A stretch of 64,000 nt of DNA. Source: Rutidosis leptorrhynchoides (taxonomy: Eukaryota; Streptophyta; Magnoliopsida; Asterales; Asteraceae). Below are positions 11,079 to 23,907 of this stretch, in pieces. The position numbers were made by a program, and so were the translations under genes. Numbering within the stretch: the first letter of the stretch is position 1; each line of letters starts with the position of its first letter. A model generated the notes under the pieces. It saw only the letters and a list, made by a program, of their open reading frames with translations. It ran no database searches and was not told the origin of the DNA. The stretch lies in assembly GCF_046630445.1 (NCBI RefSeq), contig NC_092335.1, positions 5,623,501 to 5,687,500 on the forward strand, read 5' to 3'.

Positions 11079-12792
11079 CTACTGCAGATTTTCAAACCCT
11101 GATGTAAAAGGCACACCCGTTGCAGGAAGCCATTTGTTTCCTGACATGAACTTGGCAACTGTGAAACACTCGGCTTTCTTTGGATTTGTCATGGTATGAT
11201 AACCACGCCATTTGACCCTCTGATCAGTACGTGAACCCGGCCCATCATTCTTGTACTCTCCATAATAACAAGTTTCATTATAACCCCAACTATCAAGCCA
11301 ACCTTTTGGATCCACCAAATCATCAAGAAAAGATTGCATGAAAACAGTCCTACCATATGGAAACCACGGTCTTCCTAGATAAGCTTTCTTGTATTGATCA
11401 ATAACAGGCTTAAGATCATCTGCAGCCGTTATCTTACATCCTTGCAACGAATATCCACTACTCTCATTATTATATTTCCGTCCATGTGCCGTCACCACTA
11501 ATCCACCTCCAGGTAGTGGTTTTCTAAGAAAGATCTCACAATCTTGGAACACTGCTAGAGCATCACCGAAAATGAAGTCTATAGTTCCATATATTTGACA
11601 TTCTTTGTAGAACTGTTTCGAGTGGTGAGTAAGAAGTGTATCTTGGTAACCTTCGATACTGCAATGGTAAAAAGCTGATTGGTCAGAGCCCGAGAGAACC
11701 GCCAACGCCTGTCCACCCTCTGGGCCCGCCGTGTTACTGAACGTCATGTCACGAGCAATGAATCCACCACCCCAAACTTCTGCAAGTCAAATAATCAAAT
11801 AAAAATGAAAATTAAACAAACACATAGGACTATCCTCACTTTATCACTTTACCAAATTTCTATTAATATGGGGAAAAACTTAACAGAAAGTCTGCAATAT
11901 ACACGAACTTACGAAAAGTTGCCGATTCCTTCAAGTCACCAGCCTTTGGTGTGTTCAGCATGTCACCACCAGCATGACGGTCACTTGTGATAATCGTCTT
12001 ATTCATTCCATCACCAAACATTGTCATGTACCACGCGTTTTTAGGTATTACGATGTTTTCTTTATACACCCCAGCCTTCACGTAAATCACAAACCTACGT
12101 CTTCGTGTCCCCTTTCCCCTATTATCCACAGCTTCTTGAATCGTTTTATAATCTCCCGAACCATCTTTAGCCACCACAATATCTGGTCTCTCTTCTGCCA
12201 AATTTGACACATTAAACTCATCATTAAAGTTAAATTTTTGTGTATGAGTGTCACTATCATGACCACCCTTAATAACAATACTAATAGCCAAAGAGTTGAG
12301 TATTAGTGCTGTCAAGTTGGTACTAATTTTGGGAAGCAATGTATTTGTAATATTAATCAACTCGAACCCTTTTTCACACAAGTTGATATTTGCTAAACCG
12401 GCACTGAGCCATGTTTGGACATCAAGTGGGCTTGGCTGGTGAGTGTGGTCTAGAACCATGCTTAGTGTAAACACAATCCCATCAAAGTAATCAACACAAC
12501 TAGCCCATAAGCTTTTTCCTGGGACATTTGGGTACTTAGAATCGATATCTTGGGCTCGCTTTAAAACAATTTGTGCTTCATATATGGCTGTTTGTACAGT
12601 CATATGTTGGAAATCGTTTATAGATATGGCGGTCTTTGAAATGTTACGGTTGGTGAAGTGGTGATTGCAAGTTTCATAGTGCGGGGTTTGGGTGCACCAC
12701 CAGTTTATGCTGCCGGTGGTGGTTTGTGCTGAACAAGAAATGATTAATGAAATGAAGGATATGAAGAGAAAAATGTTCATGGACATAGACAT
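11079..12792 (-). CDS. Pectinesterase with PMEI pro-domain, two exons
   Basis: The gene has two exons: 11913-12792 and 11079-11779. The intron is bounded by GTAAGT and TGCAG. Together they encode 526 residues in frame. Pectinesterase removes methyl esters from cell-wall homogalacturonan, releasing methanol. Residues 1-22 form a hydrophobic signal peptide, about 25-185 a PMEI-like pro-region, and about 215-510 the catalytic domain. Visible motifs are GVYKEN, GGQALAV (Gln317), GYQDTL (Gln339, Asp340), DFIFG (Asp361) and LGRPW (Arg430, Trp432), so the known catalytic residues are all present. The length is normal for type-I pectinesterases. No clear RRLL-type processing site separates the two domains; the linker reads EERPDIVVAKDGSG. 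A basic RRRR run lies just before VIYVKAGVY. The start is the first Met, followed directly by the signal peptide. The paralogue at 13588-15285 has the same exon structure. Confidence 0.92.
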
Positions 12793-13587
12793 TTAATTGA
12801 TTAGTATCTTCATATAAATATTTATGGTATGGTATTTATAACCTTCATATCTATATGCTGGTAGTTAATGCTGATTTATTGATTACGGAGTATATATTTT
12901 CACATTTGTGGTTTTCTAATTACTGTATATATACTAATATACTAATATCAATGTCAAATCTTTATGTTCAAAGATTTACATCAAACACAATGCAATATTT
13001 GACTAACTAATAGCATTTGTTGTTTACTCCAATACTAAAGACGACATCTGATATACGAGTAATCAATAAAAACATAATCTGCTTATATTCAATAATAGAA
13101 CATTCACTTCTTGTGATTTTTTCTATAACTATCTAGCTATCTATATCTATAGTATAACAACGTGTACTCAATCTCACTCATATGTAATACGTAGTATGAA
13201 ATATGGAGATGAACACTTTAATACAGTAATTTTTTAGGTAAATATAATTAACATTTTTCAATTTTTTTATGGTCATTACGTAATTGAATACATAGTCAAC
13301 AGCATATATGATGGTCAATGAAACAAAAATCCTTCAGATTACTTTAATTGAAAGGGTTGATGGGCAATAATGTAATATGAAGTCCATATTCGATTCTAGT
13401 TTGACATTACAGAATCAGTTAATTTTCAGGTTTTGTTAATAGTTAGATCATATTAGAATAATCAAAATAAATGATTGATTTTAGGAATTAAGCTTATATA
13501 AGTGAAGCTGTTGTTGACTTTCTGAAAAAGTCAATCCAAAGAAAACAAGTTCTAGTATACAGTATGTTCTTTTCAACCTTACTCCCT
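12793..13587. other. Intergenic spacer between the two pectinesterases
   Basis: This AT-rich spacer holds the promoter region of the downstream pectinesterase and the 3' flank of the frameshifted copy. I recognise no transposon or other gene in it. Confidence 0.55.
12833..12840 (-). promoter_or_regulatory. Possible TATA box of intact pectinesterase
   Basis: TATAAATA on the - strand lies 41-48 bp upstream of the start codon. If it is used, the 5' UTR would be very short. No transcript evidence is available. Confidence 0.4.
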
Positions 13588-15285
13588 TCAAATTTTATTT
13601 TCAAGCCCTGGTATATATGGTAGGCCTGTTTTCGGAAGCCATTGGTTGCCTGAAATAAGCTTCGAAACCGTGAAATATTCTGCGATTTCTGGATCATCTA
13701 TGACATGGTAACCACGCCATTTGACCCTTTGATCAGTACACGAACCTGGTCCATAATTATCGAACTCCCCATAAAAAGCTGTTTCATGGTATCCCCGATT
13801 ATCAAGCCATCCTTTCGGATCAACAAAATCATCTAGAAAAGATTGCATTAAAACAGTCACAGCATAAGGTTTCCACGGTCTTCCTAAAAAGATTTTATTG
13901 TACTGACCAATAACTGACTTAAGCTCATAATCTGTAGTTATCTTACACCCTTGTAACGAAAATCCAGTCGGTTGATCACGGTACTTCCTCCCATGAGCCG
14001 TCACCACCAATCCACCTTCGGGTAGCGGTTTTCCTGATAAAGATTTCGCAATCTTGGAAAACGGCACTAGCATCACCAAATATGAAATCTACAGTTCCAA
14101 ATACCTGGCATTCTTTGTAGAATTGGTGATACGCGATAGTATAAAGTGTGTCTTGGTATCCTTCAAAGCTGCACCGATAAAAGGCTGATTGATCGGAGCC
14201 CGAAAGGAGCGCTATCGCTTGATGACCCTCTGGTCCTGCCGTGTTCCGGAATGTTATATCTCGAGCAATAAATCCATGACCCCATACTTCTGTAATATAT
14301 CCAAAAGACCATTATTAATTGACTAACATGCTATCAGAGCATTTAGAACGATAAAAGGAAATTATGAAAACTTAAATAGGTAGACATATAAATACTTACG
14401 AAAAGTTGCTGATTCTTTCAAGTCACCTGCCAATGGCGTTTTAATCATGTCACCACCGGCATGTCTGTTACCAGTGATGATTGTCTTATTTATTCCGTCA
14501 CCAACCATCTTAATATATTGCATTGTCAATGGAATAAAAATGTATTCTTTGTAGATACCAGTTTTCAAGTGAATCACATATCTATTCGATGAAGATCTTT
14601 GCCTGGTAATCGCAGAATCTACAGCTTCTTGAATGGTCTTAAAATCTCCTGAGCCATCTTGAGCAACCACAACGTCTGGCATTTTGTCAAGTTCCATAAA
14701 TGATATCATGTTTTCGTTGTTAAAGTTCCCATTGACGACACTGGGAGTATTACCACCTCTAATAATAACACTAATAGCCAAAGAATTGAGTAGTAGTTTT
14801 GTCAAATTTGTAGTGAGTGTGGGTAACATGGTGTTAGTCATGTTAATTAACTCAAACCCATATTCACACGTGGTGATATAGGTTAAACCAGCACTTATCC
14901 AAGTCTGAACATTGAGTGGGGTCGGCTTGAGGGTGTGGTCAATAACCATGTTAAGTGTGAAAACGATCCCATGAAAGTAGTCAAGGCAGCTTAACCATAA
15001 GCTTTTTCCGGGAACATTTGGGTACTTGGACTCGATATCTTGAGCTTGTTTTAGAATAAATAACGCTTCGTTTATGGCAGCTTGGACAGTTATATCTAGA
15101 AAATTATATGTAGATATGTTGTCCGACGAAACATTCCCGTTGGTAACGTAGTGATTGCATGTTTGGTAGTGTGGCGTGTGGGTGCACCACCATGTTAAGT
15201 TGCCGGTGGCGGCGGTGGTGGTGGTGGTTTGTGATGAGCAAGAAATGATGAATGAAATGAAGTATGTGAAGTGTGCAAGCTTCAT
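13588..15285 (-). pseudogene. Pectinesterase (PMEI-PME) with one frameshift
   Basis: This is a tandem paralogue of the gene at 11079-12792. Exon 1 is 14400-15285 (signal peptide, PMEI region, then GSGDFKTIQEAV and GIYKEY) and exon 2 is 13588-14289, with the intron in the same position and phase. Exon 2 is one base longer than in the paralogue. The extra base falls in a four-base T run on the + strand at 14029-14032 and shifts the frame between the DFIFG-like region and the sequence encoding [17 protein letters not shown]. The sequence before and after the shift is otherwise well conserved, including HQAIAL, GYQDTL and LGRPW. The shift would remove Arg/Trp of LGRPW. It may be a recent loss of function or a homopolymer base-call error. 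The role, if the gene is functional, would be the same cell-wall pectin demethylesterification. Confidence 0.85.
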
Positions 15286-15349
15286 AGCTATGTACAGAAT
15301 GTTTTTTGGATTAAATTAAAAATATGTAGTTAGTTCATGAAATGCTAAA

Positions 15350-15359
15350 TTTATATATA
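15350..15359 (-). promoter_or_regulatory. Possible TATA box of second pectinesterase
   Basis: TATATATAAA on the - strand lies 65-74 bp upstream of the start codon. It is still present between the gene and the Copia LTR, which starts at 15566. Confidence 0.45.
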
Positions 15360-15565
15360 TTATTGCACCAAATAGTAGATGTGTGCAAATGACAAAACCT
15401 TCAATTTGGTGTATGATTCATCCAGAGTATATAATTTGATGGTTGATGACTATCACTAATATTATAGTGAAACTCCAATAGAAACTATACCGAAGAAGTT
15501 TATTATTCAACAGTCAAATTGACATTATTTGTATTTCGTATTTTTTTAACAAAACAGGAATGTTT

Positions 15566-16337
15566 TGTCAGGATATTAGGACCCAAACAACACTAGTAAT
15601 TCTACAAGACTACTAGCCGAGTAGTGATTCTATCAAGATCACTCAAACCCACTTAATGAACGAAAGATAATAAATGCGAAAATGTAAGAACGACACAAGA
15701 TATAACGTGGTTATATGCAATCGGTGTGATTGCTTTAGTCCACGGACCAACTAGAGAGTGTTTATTACTGAGAATTTGTATTTAGTGTGTTACAATATGA
15801 TACAATGAGTTCTATATATAGGAGAAACAAGAACACCATGACAACTAGCTAGGAATCTTCATCATGACAAGTAATCATCTTGTTTACCATCTAGCCATGC
15901 TTTCCACCTTGTAATGGCATGATCACAGCCCTAATTTTAGGTGTAAAGTGATTAACTTTGCACCTAAAGTGAAAGGAGGCCAAAACATGCTCGGATGTAA
16001 AGGTTGCAACTTGCCAACTTGCTGCCAGACACCAGATGCGCCGCATCTGATGTGTGATGCGCCGCATCACTTGCTTTTCACGTTCCAGATTCATGTACCA
16101 GCACTCGATGCGCCGCATCGAGATGGTGATGCGCCGCATCTGACCCCTGATGCGCCATATCAGCTCAATGCTCCGCATCAATAAATCTCGGACTATTTTG
16201 CTCGATGAATGCGCCGCATCCATGTCAAGATGCGCCGCATTTGACTGCTTCACGCTTCCCGAAATCTGCAAAATCCGTGCAAGTGTTGGAACAGTTTTTT
16301 TTTCCTCGTTTTGTATAAATGTCTCCATAATCTAACA
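15566..16337 (-). mobile_element. Copia B 3' LTR
   Basis: The left LTR copy, preceded on the coding strand by the polypurine tract AAGTGGGAGATT (about 16338-16349). It has a TATA box (TATATATAG on the - strand, near 15812-15820) and an array of GATGCGCCGCATC palindromes. It ends 281 bp upstream of the frameshifted pectinesterase, with its promoter directed toward that gene. Confidence 0.93.
16035..16241. promoter_or_regulatory. Array of eight GATGCGCCGCATC palindromes
   Basis: There are five perfect copies of this 13-bp palindrome apart from its central base (centres 16041, 16062, 16113, 16134 and, with one end changed, 16235) and variants centred at 16155, 16173 and 16214. Centre spacings are 21, 51, 21, 21, 18, 41 and 21 bp, mostly multiples of about 10.3 bp. 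The units are CpG-rich in an AT-rich LTR. Reading frames rich in DAPH or MRRI across them are side effects of the repeat. Confidence 0.85.
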
Positions 16338-16546
16338 AATCTCCCACTTGGAGACTTTGAACAAAACTCCAATCATATCAATGAATTAACCAAGAACATT
16401 AAACCACCTTCGATTACCGCCAAATACCATTTGGGACACGCACGCTCAACACATTCTTCGGATGAGTAGACTTTCGATAAAAGGTCTTCAATACTACTTG
16501 TTAAACTTGTAACACCATTCACATCTCTAGCTGGGGTCTTCTCTCA

Positions 16547-19500
16547 TCAATTCATGAGAAGACCAATTGAGGTAATGCAAAACCTCAATTTCTCCGTCGT
16601 AACCACCTTAGTAAACATATCGGCAGGATTCTTCTTACCAAGGATTTTCTCCAAGAATAAAGTGCGATCATTTATACGTTGTCGAATAAAATGATACCTT
16701 ATCTTGATGTGTTTCGTTCGACTATGAAACACTGGATTCTTCCCAAGATGAACCGTACTTTGATTATCACAATACAAGACGCAATAGTCTTGTCTTTTAC
16801 CCAACTCACCTAAGAAGTTCTTCAACCACACTAGCTCTTTAGAAGCTTCCGCAATAGCCATGTATTCGGCTTCGGTGGTTGACAAAGCAACACTCTTTTG
16901 CAATCGAGATAACCAACTAATCGCCGTCTTCCCCATTGTGAAAACATAACCCGTAGTGCTTTTCCCCGAATCATCACATCCACCCAAATTAGCATCCGCA
17001 TAACCTCTAAGTATGAGATTGTTTTTGGAGAAACAAAATCCCATATTAGAAGTACCTTTCAAATAACGAAGCAACCATTTGACCGCTTCCCAATGCTCTT
17101 TTCCCGGATTAGACATATAACGACTTACAACTCCCACTGCTTGAGCAATATCGGGTCTTGTACAAACTATGGCATACATAATACTACCCACGGCCGATGC
17201 ATATGGAACCTTTTCCATATCCTTCTTGTCTCTTTCCGTCTTTGGTGATTGACTTTTCGATAACTTTAAGGTGCTTCCCAAAGGCATAGAACGGGCCTTT
17301 GAATCTTCCATATTGAACCTCTCTACTACTTTCTCAATATATTTGGATTGAAACAAGTATAGAGTACCCTTCAAACGATCACGCACAATACTCATGCCAA
17401 GTATTTGCCTAGCACCGCCAAGATCTTTCATCTCGAATTCTCGGGAAAGTAATCCCTTCAACTTGTTAATTACGGACATGTTTGAACCTGCAAGTAACAA
17501 GTCATCAACATACAACAATAAGATTATGTAAGAAGACTTGAATTTCTTCAAGTAGCAACAGTAATCCGATTCACATCTTAAGAAACCAATCTTCTTCATA
17601 AACTCATCAAACTTCAAGTACCATTGCCGAGGTGCTTGCTTCAACCCATACAAACTTTTCTTTAGCTTACAAACCAACTTCTCTTTACCCTTTACCTCAA
17701 AGCCCTCGGGTTACCTCATGTAGATCTCTTCAACAAGATCACCATGTAAGAATGCAGTTTTTACATCTAGTTGCTCTAGATGTAAGTCTTCGGATGCAAC
17801 CATAGAAAGTACCAAACGGATAGTAGTCATTTTAACTACCGGTGAAAATATCTCTTTGTAGTCAACCCCTTCCTTTTGTTGAAAGCCTTTGACTACCAAA
17901 CGAGCCTTGTACCTTTTCTTGCCATCCATCTCATTCTTGATTCTATATACCCATTTGCTTTGCAATGCCCTTTTATCATGAGGTAACTTCACTAGTGACC
18001 AAGTCTTGTTCTTCTCAAGTGATCCCATCTCTTCTTTCATGGCAAGTTCCCATTGTATGGATTCTTTTGTTTTTCTTTCCTCAAAGTAACTTTCGGGTTC
18101 ACCATTCTCGGTATAGAGCAAGTAGTTTGCTGATGGAGAATACCTAGGATTAGGTTTGGGCACTCTAGTTGAGCGTCTTAGTGTAGGATTAACCTGAATG
18201 GTTGGACCGGTTTCATTTGTAACCTCCTCATCACTAGAACTCGCACTATGTTCGGAATCATCACCACTTTCCGAATCATCCCCATCATTAGCATTTCCCG
18301 ACACCTCACCGTCATTCGGCAATTCATTGTTTCCCAAACTCCCACTAGAACCTGCAAGATCATCAATAGAAACATCGTCAAAAGTAACTTGACTCGGTTT
18401 AGGACTCCCCGTTTCCGGTTTGCCATAGACCGAATCTTCATCAAAAGTAACATCTCGCGAATGAATTACTTTTCTAGCTTCGTTGTCCCAACAACGATAG
18501 CCCATTTCATCCGACCCGTAGCCTATGAAAATACACTTCTTTGACTTAGCTTCAAGCTTGTATTTATCCGCATCTTTGGTCTTCATATATGCATTACACC
18601 CAAAGATCCTAAGGTGACCATAACTCACCTTCTTGCCTTGCCATTCTTCCTCGGGAATTCGGAAACCCAACGGTGTTGAGGGTCCCCTATTTATCAAATA
18701 AGCCGTCGTGTTAACCGCATCCGCCCAAAACATTTTAGGCAAACCGGCATGTAGTCTCATACTCTTAGCCCTTTCATTTAACGTACGATTCATACGTTCG
18801 GCGACCCCATTGTGTTGCGGTGTCTCCGGTACCGTTTTCAACATTCTAATACCGAGCTTTGCACAATGGTCTTTAAACTCAAGACTACCATATTCTCCTC
18901 CATTATCCGACTTTAAGCACTTAACCTTCAAGTTAGTCTCATTTTCTACCATAGTTTTCCACTTCACAAAAGTATTAAATACATCGGATTTAGCTTTAAG
19001 AAAATAAACCCATACCTTTCGAGTGGAGTCGTCAATGAAGGTGACATAATAGCGAGAACCTCCATGTGATTCTACATTGGTTGGACCAAACACATCCGTA
19101 TGAACGAGCTCCAATTTCTCCAACTTAGGTGCATTCCCTGATTTCCCAAAGGTCACCTTCTTTTGCTTCCCATATACACATGGTTCGCAAAACCCAAGTT
19201 CTACCTTTTTCAAATCCGGAATTCTCCCACTCGAAACAAGTATCTTCATACCCTTCTCACTCATATGCCCGAGTCTTCGGTGCCATAGAGTTGATTCGGA
19301 CACAACATTAATCGTAGCAACCACCGTGTCTTCATCAAACACTTCAACCATATAAAGAGTTCCCCTTTTATGTTCACGAGCCACAATACTACTACCCTTA
19401 ACCACCTTCCATTGGCGGTTTTCAAAAGTAACTGCGTTACCTTCATCATCTAATTGACCAACCGAAATAAGTTTCCTTTTCAATTTAGGAATGTACCTTA

Positions 19501-20251
19501 CGTTCTTCAAAGTCCAATTAGAACCAAGGGTAGTCTTCAAAACAACATCTCCAATGCCCTCTATGTTGAGTTGCTTGTTGTCCGCCAATCTCACCTTGCT
19601 TTGATATGAACGAAAATTCTTCATCATGCTTTTGATATGAGTAGCATGAAACGAAGCTCCCGAATCCAAAATCCAAGACTCCATAGAATTTTCAACACTA
19701 CACAAAAGTGCATCATCACTTTCTCCTTCGGCTAAGTTTACACCTTTCGCGGAACCATTTTTGCAATTTCTTTGAAAGTGCCCCTTTTGATTGCAACCCC
19801 AACAAGTAACTTCACTTCTATCCTTCGATGAATTCCTCTTCTTAGACTTCTTCCTACCTTTCTTCTCACCGCGTTCAAATTTTCTACCACGGTTGTCGGT
19901 ACTTAACAAAGAACCGGATGTCAATTCTCCCGAGTTTCTTCTACGAGTATCTTCACCAAGAATCAAATCCCTTATAGCTTCAAACGCTAGCTTAGTAGTT
20001 CCCGTAGAGCTACTAACCGCGGTAACCGTACCCGACCAACTTTCTGGTAATGATGAAAGCAAGATAAGTGCTTTTAGTTCATCATCAAACTTAATCTCTA
20101 CCGATTCAAGTCTTGAAACGATATTATTAAATTCATTGATATGATCCGTTGCACTCGTACCTTCCTTCATCTTAGTATTAAACAATTGACGCATGAGAAA
20201 TACCTTATTTGCAGCTGTAGGTTTCTCATACATGTTAGAGAGTGCTTTCAA
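16547..20251 (-). mobile_element. Copia B gag end and pol
   Basis: In coding order this holds the gag C-terminal part with a zinc knuckle (CWGCNQKGHFQRNC), protease (WILDSGASFHAT), GAG-pre-integrase (LWHRRLGHMSEKGM), integrase (HTDVFGPTNVESHGGSRYY, SDNGGEYGSLEF, TPQHNGVAERMNRTL), reverse transcriptase (LEQLDVKTAFLHGDL, YGLKQAPRQWYLKF, LLLYVDDLLLAGS) and RNase H (CDNQSTVHLGKN, RTKHIKIRYHFIR, NPADMFTKVV). The motifs fit the Tork/Tnt1 type. The gag N-terminal part lies on the other side of the nested elements, at 59798-60033. The element is a fossil with about one break besides the insertion. Confidence 0.94.
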
Positions 20252-20266
20252 GCAAGCAAACGTCGT

Positions 20267-20618
20267 TGAAAGGACCCGTCCTAATCCACCTGGACGAAGT
20301 CATCAACATTTGGTCCCATTGCGATGATCGGCTCCAAGTAATGTCCTTATATTGAGCAAATGCACAGCGGAAGACTTAATTCGTACCTGAGAATAAACAT
20401 GCTTTAAAGTATCAACCAAAAGGTTGGTGAGTTCATAGGTTTATCATAACAATCATTTCAATATGTTAATAGACCACAAGATTTCATAATCATAAACATA
20501 ATACACTCGCAAGTGTATGTAAAGCATTCTAAGATATTGAGCACTTGGTAACCATACTTAACATTTAATCAACGTCGCATATTCCCTTTATTATGAAATC
20601 TCACTACACCGTACCAAG
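20267..20618 (-). mobile_element. Outer part of split LTR of the LARD-like element
   Basis: This piece matches 57102-57453 closely. The LTR is interrupted after ACCAAG by the young chromovirus and resumes at 33736. The uninterrupted copy at 57102 shows the intact junction. Confidence 0.93.
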
Positions 20619-23600
20619 TGAAATGTCCCGTTCTTATTGATTAAAAACGTTCCATATTAATTGATTTCGTTGCGAGGTTTTGACCTCTATATGAGACGTT
20701 TTTCAAAGACTGCATTCATTTTTAAAACAAACCATAACCTTTATTTCATAAATAAAGGTTTAAAAAGCTTTACGTAGATTATCAAATAATGATAATCTAA
20801 AATATCCTGTTTACACACGACCATTACATAATGGTTTACAATACAAATATGTTACATCGAAATCAGTTCCTTGAATGCAGTTTTTACACAATATCATACA
20901 AATATGGACTCCAAATCTTGTCCTTATTTTAGTATGCAACAGCGGAAGCTCTTAATATTCACCTGAGAATAAACATGCTTTAAACGTCAACAAAAATGTT
21001 GGTGAGTTATAGGTTTAACCTATATATATCAAATCGTAACAATAGACCACAAGATTTCATATTTCAATACACATCCCATACATAGAGATAAAAATCATTC
21101 ATATGGTGAACACCTGGTAACCGACATTAACAAGATGCATATATAAGAATATCCCCATCATTCCGGGACACCCTTCGGATATGATATAAATTTCGAAGTA
21201 CTAAAGCATCCGGTACTTTGGATGGGGTTTGTTAGGCCCAATAGATCTATCTTTAGGATTCGCGTCAATTAGGGTGTCTGTTCCCTAATTCTTAGATTAC
21301 CAGACTTAATAAAAAGGGGCATATTCGATTTCGATAATTCAACCATAGAATGTAGTTTCACGTACTTGTGTCTATTTTGTAAATCATTTATAAAACCTGC
21401 ATGTATTCTCATCCCAAAAATATTAGATTTTAAAAGTGGGACTATAACTCACTTTCACAGATTTTTACTTCGTCGGGAAGTAAGACTTGGCCACTGGTTG
21501 ATTCACGAACCTATAACAATATATACATATATATTAAAGTATGTTCAAAATATATTTACAACACTTTTAATATATTTTGATGTTTTAAGTTTATTAAGTC
21601 AGCTGTCCTCGTTAGTAACCTACCACTAGTTGTCCACAGTTAGATGTACAGAAATAAATCGATAAATATTATCTTGAATCAATCCACGACCCAGTGTATA
21701 CGTATCTCAGTATTGATCACAACTCAAACTATATATATTTTGGAATCAACCTCAACCCTGTATAGCTAACTCCAACATTCACATATAGAGTGTCTATGGT
21801 TGTTCCGAAATATATATAGATGTGTCGACATGATAGGTCGAAACATTGTATACGTGTCTATGGTATCTCAAGATTACATAATATATAATACAAGTTGATT
21901 AAGTTATGGTTGGAATAGATTTGTTACCAATTTTCACGTAGCTAAAATGAGAAAAATTATCCAATCTTGTTTTACCCATAACTTCTTCATTTTAAATCCG
22001 TTTTGAGTGAATCAAATTGCTATGGTTTCATATTGAACTCTATTTTATGAATCTAAACAAAAAAAAGTATAGGTTTCTAGTCGGAAAAATAAGTTACAAG
22101 TCGTTTTTGTAAAGGTAGTCATTTCAGTCGAAAGAACGACGTCTAGATGACCATTTTAGAAAACATACTTCCACTTTGAGTTTAACCATAATTTTTGGAT
22201 ATAGTTTCATGTTCATAATAAAAATCATTTTCTCAGAATAACAACTTTTAAATCAAAGTTTATCATAGTTTTTAATTAACTAACCCAAAACAGCCCGCGG
22301 TGTTACTACGACGGCGTAAATCCGGTTTTACGGTGTTTTTCGTGTTTCCAGGTTTTAAATCATTAAGTTAGCATATCATATAGATATAGAACATGTGTTT
22401 AGTTGATTTTAAAAGTCAAGTTAGAAGGATTAACTTTTGTTTGCGAACAAGTTTAGAATTAACTAAACTATGTTCTAGTGATTACAAGTTTAAACCTTCG
22501 AATAAGATAGCTTTATATGTATGAATCGAATGATGTTATGAACATCATTACTACCCTAAGTTCCTTGGATAAACCTACTGGAAAAGAGAAAAATGGATCT
22601 AGCTTCAATGGATCCTTGGATGGCTCAAAGTTCTTGAAGCAAAATCATGACACGAAAACAAGTTCAAGTAAGATCATCACTTGAAATAAGATTGTTATAG
22701 TTATAGAAATTGAACCAAAGTTTGAATATAATTATTACCTTGTATTAGAATGATAACCTACTGTAAGAAACAAAGATTTCTTGAGGTTGGATGATCACCT
22801 TACAAGATTGGAAGTGAGCTAGCAAACTTGAAAGTATTCTTGATTTTATGAAACTAGAACTTTTGGAATTTATGAAGAACACTTAGAACTTGAAGATAGA
22901 ACTTGAGAGAGTTCAATTAGATGAAGAAAATTGAAGAATGAAAGTGTTTGTAGGTGTTTTTGGTCGTTGGTGTATGGATTAGATATAAAGGATATGTAAT
23001 TTTGTTTTCATGTAAATAAGTCATGAATGATTACTCATATTTTTGTAATCTTATGAGATATTTCATGCTAGTTGCCAAATGATGGTTCCCACATGTGTTA
23101 GGTGACTCACATGGGCTGCTAAGAGCTGATCATTGGAGTGTATATACCAATAGTACATACATCTAAAAGCTGTGTATTGTACGAGTACGAATACGGGTGC
23201 ATACGAGTAGAATTGTTGATGAAACTGAACGAGAATGTAATTGTAAGCATTTTTGTTAAGTAGAAGTATTTTGATAAGTGTATTGAAGTCTTTCAAAAGT
23301 GTATAAATACATATTAAAACACTACATGTATATACATTTTAACTGAGTCGTTAAGTCATCGTTAGTCGTTACATGTAAGTGTTGTTTTGAAACCTTTAGG
23401 TTAACGATCTTGTTAAATGTTGTTAACCCAATGTTTATAATATCAAAAGAGATTTTAAATTATTATATTATCATGATATTATGATGTACGAATATCTCTT
23501 AATATGATATATATATATTAAATGTCGTTACAACGATAAACGTTACATATATGTCTCGTTTCAAAATCATTAAGTTAGTAGTCTTGTTTTTACATATGTA

Positions 23601-23872
23601 GTTCATTGTTAATATAATTAATGATATGTTTACTTATCATAATATCATGTTAACTATATATATAACCATATATATGTCATCATATAGTTTTTTTACAAGT
23701 TTTAACGTTCGTGAATCACCGGTCAACTTGGGTGGTCAATTGTCTATATGAAACCTATTTCAATTAATCAAGTCTTAACAAGTTTGATTGCTTAACATGT
23801 TGGAAACATTTAATCATGTAAACATCAATCTCAATTAATGTATATAAACATGGAAAAGTTCGGGTCACTACA
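20619..23872 (-). mobile_element. Chromovirus 3' LTR
   Basis: On the coding strand it begins TGTAGTGACCC and ends GGGACATTTCA. It is the same length as the copy at 30477-33730, with one base difference noticed (near 23090 against 32948). Small ORFs inside it occur in both copies and are not supported as genes. Confidence 0.95.
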
Positions 23873-23887
23873 GTACCTACCCGTTAA
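23873..23887 (-). other. Polypurine tract of chromovirus
   Basis: TTAACGGGTAGGTAC on the coding strand directly abuts the 3' LTR. The same motif abuts the LTR of the LARD-like element at 36079-36093, and both elements carry an internal copy. Confidence 0.7.
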
Positions 23888-23907
23888 ATAAATTTCGTCC
23901 CGAAATT

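Noticed and set aside
16035-16241. A CRISPR-like array, because of regularly spaced palindromic repeats
   Set aside because: The units are 13 bp, spacing varies, spacers are too short and identical in both LTRs, and the sequence is a plant LTR.
15891-16335. Frames with repeated DAPH or MRRI, present in both Copia LTRs
   Set aside because: They are created by the GATGCGCCGCATC array; there is no start context or protein similarity.
21366-21629. Identical small ORFs in both chromovirus LTRs (also at 31224-31487 and near 23063 and 32921)
   Set aside because: They are repeated only because the LTRs are identical, with no domain or start context.
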